Assembly (NCBI GenBank): GCA_028284565.1 | Contig: JANQRM010000241.1 | Location: 1 to 13,146, forward strand | Reading direction: 5' to 3' | Source of the DNA: Anaerolineae bacterium | GTDB taxonomy: Bacteria; Chloroflexota; Anaerolineae; Aggregatilineales; Phototrophicaceae | DNA length: 13,146 nucleotides | In this document: one piece after another, positions 7,070 to 12,890 of the stretch | Position numbering within the stretch: position 1 is the first letter of the stretch | Layout of the letters: each line of letters starts with the position of its first letter | The notes under the pieces: model-generated | Seen by the model: the letters and a program-made list of their open reading frames with translations, nothing else | What the model was told of the DNA's origin: nothing | Database searches by the model: none | Position numbers and translations under genes: made by a program

Positions 7070-8405
7070 ATTACACCGATTCATTGCGTTGACGTTGTTT
7101 TTAATTAGCCTCAACATTGTCGCCCAAGATGATTTGCCCCTCTATTCCCTGCCGGATTCGCTGAATTTCCGTGCCTTTTCCAGCGGGAGTATTGTGCGTT
7201 TATTGGATGGCAATGTGATGACCGCCAATGCGTTTGGAGATAGCGTGTCGATTGTCAACCCCACCAGCCGTGAAGTCATCGCTGAAATCCCCGTCGGTGC
7301 AGACCCGCGCAATGTGGACATTATCACGGATGGTACACTCGGCATGGTCACGAACTACGATGATGGCACACTGTCGATACTCAACCTCATTGATGCCACA
7401 GTACAAGCAACCTATCCTCTTGGCGAGCGTCCCTATGGCGTGGTGACAGACAACAATGAAACCGCCTTTGTTACACTACAGGGCGAGGACGTGGTGCTGG
7501 AAATCGAAGTCCGCACAGGCGACATCCTCAAGCGCATACCCACACAAGCCGAACCCACTGCTCTTGCCATCTGGGGGGACTTTTTGTATGTCACGCACTT
7601 TTGGACGGGGCAGATTAGCTTGATTTATTTGCCAGCCGAGCATGTCGTGCAGACCATTCCCACGAATGCCCAAGCCAGTTTGTCACAATCCATCGTGATA
7701 GACACACGCAACGGCATCGCCTATATCCCGCAGAGCATCAGTAATGCGCTTGCCCCCAACCGCACGATTGACAACACAATTCGCCCAGTCGTATTTGTCC
7801 TCGATTTAGCCAGCATGACCCTCCTCACCGAGCAGACCCTCTTCCTCGATGTGATTGACCAGCCCGTGAACATGCCCTTCGCTGTTGCCTTGGATTCGAC
7901 GCAAAATCGCTTGTATGTCGCCAATGCAGGGAGTGATGATGTGTCAGTGATTGACCTGCAAATGGGCGTGGCAGTGTGGCATACCGAAATCGATTCCAAT
8001 CCGCGGGGGTTGGTGCTGAACCGAGGGAACACCGCGCTCTATGTCCATAATGTCGTTGCTGGTTCGCTCTCGTTGATGGAGACGCGCTTCTTCAGAGTGG
8101 AGGATACCTTGCCGATTGCGACGACCACGCTCACACTCGATGAAGCACGCGGGGCGGAACTGTTTCATACCGCCGATGATACGCGCTTGAGTCTACGTCC
8201 GAGCATCAGTTGCGCCAGTTGTCATTTTGATGGACAAAGTGATCGACGCATCTGGACGGATACAATCACCCCGACGTTGGTGAATGTTGAGATGAGCGTG
8301 TCAGAGCTGAATGAGCATCTACGAACCTTCCAATATGGGACTGGCTGGGAGGCGAACAGTGCTGACTTGAGGGCGTTGATTGCCTATCTACAGACCGTCG
8401 ATTGA
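7062..8405 (+). CDS. Exported YVTN/YncE-type beta-propeller with C-terminal single-heme c-type cytochrome domain
   Basis: 447 residues from the TTG start (an ATG at 7044 would add six). MIKLHRFIALTLFLISLNIVA is a signal peptide, probably cut before QDDL. Residues about 40-345 are YVTN-type propeller blades, with units such as DDGTLSILNL, RNVDIITDGT and RLYVANAGSDDVSVIDL. The C-terminal domain starts with a helix (TLDEARGAELFHT, about 356). It carries one covalent-heme motif, CASCH (384-388), in a context (ISCASCHFDGQSD then W, then TPTL) typical of the MauG/di-heme peroxidase-like domains often attached to YVTN propellers. It ends with a cytochrome-c-like last helix (ADLRALIAYLQTV). Only one CxxCH is present and the domain is about 90 residues, so a mono-heme electron carrier or a reduced relative is likely. 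M411 could be the distal ligand. The start overlaps the previous stop by 8 bp, so translation is probably coupled to the large partner. Confidence 0.88.
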   Translation: MIKLHRFIALTLFLISLNIVAQDDLPLYSLPDSLNFRAFSSGSIVRLLDGNVMTANAFGDSVSIVNPTSREVIAEIPVGADPRNVDIITDGTLGMVTNYDDGTLSILNLIDATVQATYPLGERPYGVVTDNNETAFVTLQGEDVVLEIEVRTGDILKRIPTQAEPTALAIWGDFLYVTHFWTGQISLIYLPAEHVVQTIPTNAQASLSQSIVIDTRNGIAYIPQSISNALAPNRTIDNTIRPVVFVLDLASMTLLTEQTLFLDVIDQPVNMPFAVALDSTQNRLYVANAGSDDVSVIDLQMGVAVWHTEIDSNPRGLVLNRGNTALYVHNVVAGSLSLMETRFFRVEDTLPIATTTLTLDEARGAELFHTADDTRLSLRPSISCASCHFDGQSDRRIWTDTITPTLVNVEMSVSELNEHLRTFQYGTGWEANSADLRALIAYLQTVD

Positions 8406-9037
8406 ACAACTAGAACCGAGTGAGACCGGAAAAAATGGGGAAAATCCCGTACAAAACTTCATAATGCGATAGTTTGAGGTTGACAATTTGCTGTGTGATT
8501 GGCGTTTTTTGCCTTAAATTCAGGCTAAAATGGCGGTGCTAACTTTCCATCAGAGGAACGAAGCGAGAAACTGTGACGCATTTCCCAGTCAATCGGCGTG
8601 GTTTTTGGGGAACAATTCGGCTATCTGGTGTTGAGTATGGGGGATGTTAAAGTGCGGGAAAGCGAATTAGCAGGTCAGCTATCAGGATTATCAAGAGGAA
8701 TTGTTTTGACACTCATGTCCTATGAGAAGCGTATCACAGAACAGGGAGTAAGTGGGATGCAAATGGTGCGCGTAGACACTTCACTTCGCTATGCATTTGG
8801 CTATCCATCTGCATCGTTAAGGTGTTAGAAGTCAGATGACAGAGATCAGAGTTTAGGTTTCAGCCGTCAGCCAATCTAGTTTCAGCAAGAATACTGTTCC
8901 TCTGAATCGCCAATATTTTGGGAAATTATTACTCAAATTTTACATTTAACCCTATGCAAACTCGAATTTAACGCTTGCGAAGATGTTTTTGAATCAGGTA
9001 TTATTTAGGAGATAATAGTAACTGATTTCTAGGTAAG
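8406..9037. other. 632-bp intergenic region without a convincing gene
   Basis: It follows the cytochrome gene and precedes the DtxR-type regulator. A weak hairpin at 8435-8450 (ATGGGG-AAAA-TCCCGT, two wobbles, no T tract) could end the upstream transcript. A 76-codon frame at 8598-8828 lacks a ribosome site and any recognisable motif. Tracts such as GAGGAACGAAGCGAGAAA (8553-8570) and TCAGCCGTCAGCC (8861-8873) look like decayed intergenic repeats. A small dyad, CCAA-TATT-TTGG, lies at 8910-8921. I see no RNA gene here. The last 50 bp hold the regulator promoter. Confidence 0.5.
8989..9017 (+). promoter_or_regulatory. Promoter of the DtxR-type gene with a dyad over the -10
   Basis: TTGAAT (8989-8994), a 16-bp spacer and GATAAT (9011-9016) make a good sigma-70-type promoter, with transcription expected near 9023. 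TATTAT (8999-9004) and ATAATA (9012-9017) form a perfect 6-bp inverted repeat around TTAGGAG that covers the -10. That is where an autorepressor would bind. Confidence 0.5.
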
Positions 9038-9727
9038 GTGAACGTGTCGTTAAGTGGCGCGATGCAAGAGTATTTGGCAGAGGCGTATCGGCTGGCATAT
9101 TATCAGGCAGAAGACGAGTATGTCTCGACATCGGCATTGGCGGCGGAGTTGAATGTGTCGGCTCCGGCGGTGACGCGCATGGTGCAACGGCTGAAGGAAC
9201 TCGGCTACCTCGAACATGAACCCTATCATGGTATCAAACTGACTCCTGCGGGCGAAAAAGAAGCCTTGATGAATATCCGTCGGCATCGACTGGTGGAGCG
9301 TTTTTTAGTGGATGTGATGGGCTTTGGCTGGCATGAAGTCCATAATGATTCGGATGAATTGGGCTTGGCGGTCAGCGATTTGGTGGTGGAGCGTATGGAT
9401 GCGATGAGTGGCTATCCCCGTCGGTGTCCGCACGGTGAACCCATCCCCAGTGCAGATGGCGTGATGCCCAAAGTGGTTGATAGCCCACTTACAGAAGTTG
9501 ATGTTGAAAACACGTATACCGTGAGTCGGGTCCATACCCACGATAGTGACAAGTTACAATATTTCGCTGAATTGGGTTTGCAACCCGGAAGCACGTTTGA
9601 ACTGGTCTCCCGCGCACCCTTTAATGGACCTCTTCAACTTAAGGTCAATGAGCAGATGCACTTTTTGGGGTATGAGTTGGCGGGCGTTTTGCGGGTGTGT
9701 CCGCCAGATGAATATGAGTTAGCTTAA
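9038..9727 (+). CDS. DtxR/MntR-family transcriptional regulator with SH3-like (FeoA) domain and altered metal site
   Basis: A 229-residue protein. Residues 8-75 are the winged helix-turn-helix (VSTSALAAELNVSAPAVTRMVQRLKELGYL), about 76-140 the dimerisation/metal domain (RHRLVERFLVDVMG, then CPHGEPIP), and about 155-222 the FeoA/SH3-like domain. Family members sense Fe or Mn and repress uptake genes. Aligned by eye without gaps to DtxR from HRLxER onward, the ancillary ligands H83, E87 and H102 (DtxR H79, E83, H98) are kept. The primary-site positions read D106, G109 and L110 in place of C102, E105 and H106; E11 falls at or next to M10. Metal sensing may therefore differ or be lost. GTG at 9038 is chosen as the longest start; GTG at 9044 also has a nearby AAGG. 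The stop overlaps the opposing PIG-L gene stop by 4 bp. No metal transporter is adjacent. Confidence 0.92.
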   Translation: MNVSLSGAMQEYLAEAYRLAYYQAEDEYVSTSALAAELNVSAPAVTRMVQRLKELGYLEHEPYHGIKLTPAGEKEALMNIRRHRLVERFLVDVMGFGWHEVHNDSDELGLAVSDLVVERMDAMSGYPRRCPHGEPIPSADGVMPKVVDSPLTEVDVENTYTVSRVHTHDSDKLQYFAELGLQPGSTFELVSRAPFNGPLQLKVNEQMHFLGYELAGVLRVCPPDEYELA

Positions 9728-10527
9728 TCTTCTGTTTCTGTCTCTTCGTTGTCATCTGCCCAGCTGGTGCGTTCTTGGTCGAACTTCATGACGCGGAAGT
9801 ATTCGGCATAGTCTACGCCGACTCGTTTGCCCCCTTCGGCATTGCCTTCGGTTATCCACTTTTTTGCGCCATTTTCAAAGTCTTCGCCTTCGCCAAGCTG
9901 GGTTACATGGCAACGCAAGGAGTCGATTTTCTTGTCTATTGTTCTGGAGATGTCCATATAATGCGTCGGGTTTTCGCTGAGGTTGAGGTATAGCTCGCCG
10001 ACTTTATGGGGTTCATAGCCTTCTGCGAGCAATTCTGGGAAGATGGGACGAGTCTCTGCGCTGGGAAAAACGGCATAGATACCGGCTTCTCCGGCGGCGC
10101 GATGGTCGGGATGGTTGATATAGAAATTACGGACAAAGACGGTTGTCGGGTCTTGAACGACGACGCGATAGGGTTTGACTTCACGGATAATGCGGGTGAT
10201 GTCTCGGCGAACATCAATGGTTGGTTGGAGCGTGCCATCGGCATAGCCCAAAAAGCGTACATCCGTCACCCCCACACAATGGGCGGCGGCAAGTTGTTCT
10301 TCTCGACGTAGTTCCACTAAGTCAGGGCGCGTGATATCGGGGTCGTTACTGCCTGACCCACCGTCAGTCACAATGATATAGGTGACGGTTGCGCCTTCTT
10401 CAATCCACTTGGCGACACTACCTGCCATGCCGAATTCGATGTCATCATGATGGGCGGCACTGACGACGATATGGAAGGGTTCGTCTCGCTTTTCAACAGG
10501 TTCGAGTTTGCTGTAATCAATTGCCAT
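9724..10527 (-). CDS. PIG-L/LmbE-family zinc-dependent N-deacetylase
   Basis: 267 residues from the ATG at 10527, chosen because GGAGA (10532-10536, minus strand) lies 4 nt upstream; a TTG at 10545 would add six residues. The Zn-binding and catalytic motif is AHHDDIEFG (25-33), a variant of the family's AHPDDE with His in place of Pro. H26 and D29 would bind zinc and D28 would be the base. The second motif, NHPDHRAAGEAG (138-149), supplies the third zinc His. Known relatives deacetylate N-acetylglucosamine-type substrates, such as GlcNAc-PI, the mycothiol/bacillithiol precursor GlcNAc-Ins/Mal, or lincomycin-pathway intermediates. The IEFGMAG variant is common in the bacillithiol BshB-like group, but the substrate cannot be assigned. 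There is no signal peptide, so it is cytosolic. An acidic tail (DDNEETETED) ends the protein. It may be co-transcribed with the DUF423 gene 103 bp upstream. Confidence 0.92.
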   Translation of the reverse strand: MAIDYSKLEPVEKRDEPFHIVVSAAHHDDIEFGMAGSVAKWIEEGATVTYIIVTDGGSGSNDPDITRPDLVELRREEQLAAAHCVGVTDVRFLGYADGTLQPTIDVRRDITRIIREVKPYRVVVQDPTTVFVRNFYINHPDHRAAGEAGIYAVFPSAETRPIFPELLAEGYEPHKVGELYLNLSENPTHYMDISRTIDKKIDSLRCHVTQLGEGEDFENGAKKWITEGNAEGGKRVGVDYAEYFRVMKFDQERTSWADDNEETETED

Positions 10528-10630
10528 GCAGTCTCCATTCAACAACTTATCTAATCAGAATGCCTAGAGCGTTGACCTCGTTGTTTTAGGTCGCGTCAAT
10601 TCTATTCTGAAGTGATAAGAGGGCAAAATC

Positions 10631-11008
10631 TTACATTTGTTCGGATTTCCAAGCGACGTAAGCTATTAAACCCCAAGCAATGATGAAGGCTGTCCCTCCG
10701 ATGGGTGCGATTGCACCGAACAAGCCGATGTCTGTAACGGCTAGGAGATAGAGACTGCCGGAAAACAAAAGAATGCCGATGACCAAGAAACGCCCTGCCC
10801 ACGTCAGCCATGTTTGTGGGGCTTTGTCTGTGAGCCATGCGACAACGAATAAGCCAAGTGCATGAACAAGGTGATATTGGCTTGCTGTGTTAAAGGTATC
10901 GACCCGATTATTTTGTTCGAGGATGGTAGATAGTCCGTGTGTGCCGAATGCGCCGATTGCTACACCCAGCAGGGCAAATAGCGCACCGAGCAATGTCCAT
11001 ATTCGCAT
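10631..11008 (-). CDS. DUF423 (YgdD-type) small integral membrane protein
   Basis: A protein of 125 residues with four hydrophobic segments (about 3-22, 46-60, 69-90 and 95-118). The N-terminus, LLGALFALLGVAIGAFGTHGL, matches the DUF423 signature (LGA...GAFGAHGL), and a following T-A-x-x-Y-x-x-x-H-A-L pattern is visible as TASQYHLVHAL. DUF423 proteins are small inner-membrane proteins found across bacteria, with no firmly established biochemical role. A ribosome site, AAGGG, lies 5 nt upstream of the ATG. A strong terminator separates it from the gene upstream on the same strand. No obvious promoter fits in the 43 bp left between the terminator and the ATG, so some read-through may feed it. 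PIG-L follows downstream on the same strand. Confidence 0.93.
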   Translation of the reverse strand: MRIWTLLGALFALLGVAIGAFGTHGLSTILEQNNRVDTFNTASQYHLVHALGLFVVAWLTDKAPQTWLTWAGRFLVIGILLFSGSLYLLAVTDIGLFGAIAPIGGTAFIIAWGLIAYVAWKSEQM

Positions 11009-11050
11009 TGTGACCCTTATTTACGATGTGTCAAAAGGTAGCATAGAATC

Positions 11051-11077
11051 AAAAAAGGGTGAGGACAATCCCCACCC
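11051..11077 (-). terminator. Rho-independent terminator after the triple PsbP-like gene
   Basis: On the minus strand GGGTGGGGA (11077 to 11069) pairs with TCCTCACCC (11065 to 11057) over 9 bp with one G-U wobble and a 3-nt loop, followed at once by six T (11056 to 11051). This is a textbook intrinsic terminator, 42 bp past the stop at 11119. Confidence 0.85.
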
Positions 11078-11081
11078 CGTA

Positions 11082-11106
11082 AATAGGAGAGAGCAAACTC
11101 CCTATT
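11082..11106 (-). repeat. Second hairpin just ahead of the terminator
   Basis: AATAGG-A-GAG (11082-11091) and CTCCCTATT (11098-11106) form a 9-bp stem with one bulged A and a 6-nt loop. It lies between the stop codon at 11119 and the terminator stem, so the transcript ends in two stacked hairpins. It may protect the 3' end of the messenger. Confidence 0.5.
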
Positions 11107-11118
11107 CCCCAAAGCAAA

Positions 11119-12591
11119 TTAGTTGGATGGTACGACTGCGGAGCCAAGCATGGCAATCGCGGCGAGTTGGATGTCATCGGGAATATCATCGACGGTCAGA
11201 TAGGCATCAATCACAACTAAACCCACCATTCCATCGGGCAATTGATAGAGTCCCATAATCACTTCGTCGTTGCTGTTGGTGCGGAAGGTGTAAGTGAGTG
11301 CTTGGTTTGCGCCAGCTTCAATGGGTGCGAATGCCTGTGTATTCACCAGAATATCCTCACCATAGAAGTCTCCCACGGCTAACTCTAAGGCTGTACTCAA
11401 GGCATCTTCTTCGGATACGTCAAGGATTTCTGCGATTTCTGCCACTGTGATTGCGGGAAAGTAGACTTCAACGATGACTTCGTCATTGGGTGTAAAGAAC
11501 TCGACGCTCTCTTCTTCGGTCACGACTTCCCATGTCGCGGGATATTGGAAGGAAATCGAACCTTCTACGGTATAGGTTGCTAAACCATTCTCATCGGCTT
11601 CCACAAGTGGGCTAAGCGATTCTAGCATCCCAAATGATTGCTCGAAAAAGGCTTGGGGGATGTCGATGATACTTGGGTCGGCTTTGACGGTCATTAGACC
11701 TACTACACCGTTCGACATTGCATAAACTGCGACCACGACTTGAGTATCATCTTCCACACGAAACATGGTTGAGACGAGGGTATTATTTCCGATTTCACCA
11801 CTCTGGATCATACTGTCGTCAATCACGGCATCTGGGAAATCTAATGATACGGATTGCATGAGGGCGGCTTGTAGGGCTTCGTCTTCTGGCACTTCTAAGG
11901 ACTCGGCAAGTTCGGCAACAGTGATACGCGCCGGGAAGATTTCCATCTTGACTGTTTCGTCGAGTGCGTACAATTCGATGACACCAACGCCTTCTTCCAC
12001 ACGCCACGATGCGGGGACGTTAAAGGTCAAGACATTGCTGTAGGTGTAGGTCTCAAAGCCGAGGGCTTCCCCACTCTCGTCAGTTTCTGAGTCAAAGACG
12101 ATGCTATTGAGAATATCCAAGAAGAGGGGGTCATCGTCACCGCGATTAGGGGTGTGGGCCAGGACACCGATAAACCGACCTTGTGGTGCTGGGATAATCG
12201 CAAAGCGATGGTATGATCCTTCAAATTCATGACTACCCATCGCAATCTCGCGCCCATCTGCTAGAACCACAACTTCTGCTTCGACTTCATTTTCGGTCTG
12301 GATGACAACAAAGTTGGCGAATTGTTCGGCTAAGGTATCGCCAAATAAGCTATCTAAGGGAAGCATGGTCATGCCAAATCCACTAGCTGGATCATCCCCC
12401 CGAGTTCGATCTTCGGGATTTTCATTTAGGCGAACCACAAGATTGCCACTCACCTCCCAAGCACTGGGATAATTGAAGCTGACCAAATTGTCTTCCCAAT
12501 AGTGGGTGGCATCGAGTTCAACAGTCTGCGCCATCGTCGGAAGGACAAGACTCAGGAGCATTATCAGAATGATAAGGTGTTTGCGTTGCAT
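11119..12591 (-). CDS. Exported protein with three tandem PsbP-like domains
   Basis: 490 residues from ATG 12591. That start is chosen because GGGAGA (12599-12604, minus strand) lies 7 nt upstream; the ATG at 12606 would place this site inside the gene. MQRKHLIILIMLLSLVLPTMA is a signal peptide, likely cut before QTVE. Three repeats each begin with a PsbP/Mog1-type motif, F-x-(Y/V)-P-(S/A)-x-W-x-V: SFNYPSAWEV near 38, TFNVPASWRV near 189 and SFQYPATWEV near 347, so the period is about 150-158 residues. Repeats 2 and 3 are clearly closer to each other, sharing FPA-ITVAE-AE-L-V with AL-x-x-AL following (about 219 and 378). The protein is very acidic. Relatives are extracytoplasmic with no agreed function, so no substrate is assigned. 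It is probably a single-gene transcript, with a strong terminator behind it and a repeat-rich regulatory region in front. Confidence 0.85.
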   Translation of the reverse strand: MQRKHLIILIMLLSLVLPTMAQTVELDATHYWEDNLVSFNYPSAWEVSGNLVVRLNENPEDRTRGDDPASGFGMTMLPLDSLFGDTLAEQFANFVVIQTENEVEAEVVVLADGREIAMGSHEFEGSYHRFAIIPAPQGRFIGVLAHTPNRGDDDPLFLDILNSIVFDSETDESGEALGFETYTYSNVLTFNVPASWRVEEGVGVIELYALDETVKMEIFPARITVAELAESLEVPEDEALQAALMQSVSLDFPDAVIDDSMIQSGEIGNNTLVSTMFRVEDDTQVVVAVYAMSNGVVGLMTVKADPSIIDIPQAFFEQSFGMLESLSPLVEADENGLATYTVEGSISFQYPATWEVVTEEESVEFFTPNDEVIVEVYFPAITVAEIAEILDVSEEDALSTALELAVGDFYGEDILVNTQAFAPIEAGANQALTYTFRTNSNDEVIMGLYQLPDGMVGLVVIDAYLTVDDIPDDIQLAAIAMLGSAVVPSN

Positions 12592-12639
12592 GGCTGTTTC
12601 TCCCATATTTATTTGATACCACCAGCGTAGCGAGTCGCA

Positions 12640-12668
12640 GTCACGTTATCGTCACAGAAGCGTCACAG
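12640..12668 (-). promoter_or_regulatory. Three direct repeats at 11-bp spacing (OmpR/PhoB-type binding site candidate)
   Basis: GTCAC occurs at 12640, 12651 and 12662, exactly 11 bp apart; the last two extend to GTCACAG. On the minus strand, towards the PsbP-like gene, they read CTGTGAC-N4-CTGTGAC-N4-ACGTGAC. A 7-bp direct repeat with a 4-bp spacer is the architecture of OmpR/PhoB-family sites (the E. coli Pho box is CTGTCAT-based). A possible -10, TATCAA (12618 to 12613), lies 21 bp downstream with no good -35, as expected for an activated promoter. Confidence 0.55.
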
Positions 12669-12683
12669 AGCCAGCCATTCGCT

Positions 12684-12700
12684 ATAAATTGATAATTTAT
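12684..12700. promoter_or_regulatory. Perfect AT palindrome ATAAATT-GAT-AATTTAT
   Basis: Seven-bp arms at 12684-12690 and 12694-12700 pair perfectly. The palindrome lies between the GTCAC repeats and the downstream leader-like segment. It includes plus-strand TATAAA (12683-12688) and GATAAT (12691-12696), so it could be an operator, a promoter core, or both. Confidence 0.4.
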
Positions 12701-12728
12701 GGTGCGTTTTTATGAGTTTTTTATCGTT

Positions 12729-12790
12729 GGGGAGGAACCCTACGTGCTGAATAGCCGTCCTCAGCCTAGTGAAGCTGAGACATAGGAGGG
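12729..12790 (+). other. Possible structured leader with a 13-codon ORF
   Basis: GGGGAGGA (12729-12736) sits 8 nt before GTG at 12744, which opens a tiny frame MLNSRPQPSEAET ending at TAG 12783-12785. CTCAGC (12760-12765) and GCTGAG (12774-12779) form a perfect 6-bp stem. TCCTC (12758-12762) could instead pair with GAGGA (12732-12736), hiding the ribosome site, so the two pairings exclude each other. A second perfect AGGAGG (12784-12789) has no start codon at normal distance. It could be a leader peptide or attenuator, or chance. I match it to no known riboswitch. Confidence 0.3.
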
Positions 12791-12805
12791 AATTTCGCCA
12801 AATTT

Positions 12806-12848
12806 TTATGACTTCTTATGAGTTCAATTGGACTCGACACCCTATAAT
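12806..12848 (+). promoter_or_regulatory. TATAAT promoter with a 10-bp tandem repeat at the -35 position
   Basis: TTATGACTTC (12806-12815) is followed directly by TTATGAGTTC (12816-12825). The repeat ends exactly 17 bp before a perfect TATAAT (12843-12848), so its second copy covers the -35. No consensus -35 is present. A third copy of the core, TTATGAGTT, lies at 12710-12718. Transcription would start near 12855, 36 nt before the ATG at 12891. The layout suggests an activator binding as a head-to-tail dimer. Confidence 0.55.
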
Positions 12849-12890
12849 GATTTTAGTAATCTTCGTTCAACGAATTGGGAGACCGCACGC

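Noticed and set aside
8480..8485. Perfect TTGACA -35 hexamer
   Set aside because: No acceptable -10 lies 15-19 bp downstream, and no gene begins nearby.
8598..8828. 76-codon open frame starting at GTG
   Set aside because: It has no ribosome site, no recognisable motif, and sits in repeat-like DNA with codon use unlike its neighbours. It is probably chance, though a decayed gene cannot be excluded.
10574..10592. GACCT/AGGTC inverted repeat between PIG-L and DUF423 genes
   Set aside because: The stem is only 5 bp with a 9-nt loop and no T tract, too weak to call a terminator or operator.
11029..11034. TTGACA on the minus strand as -35 of the DUF423 gene
   Set aside because: At 17-bp spacing the -10 would fall on the start codon. 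The only TAAATA lies 5 bp away.
12592..12606. Upstream ATG start (MGETA) for the PsbP-like protein
   Set aside because: The GGGAGA ribosome site lies inside this extension and fits the ATG at 12591, which directly begins the signal peptide.
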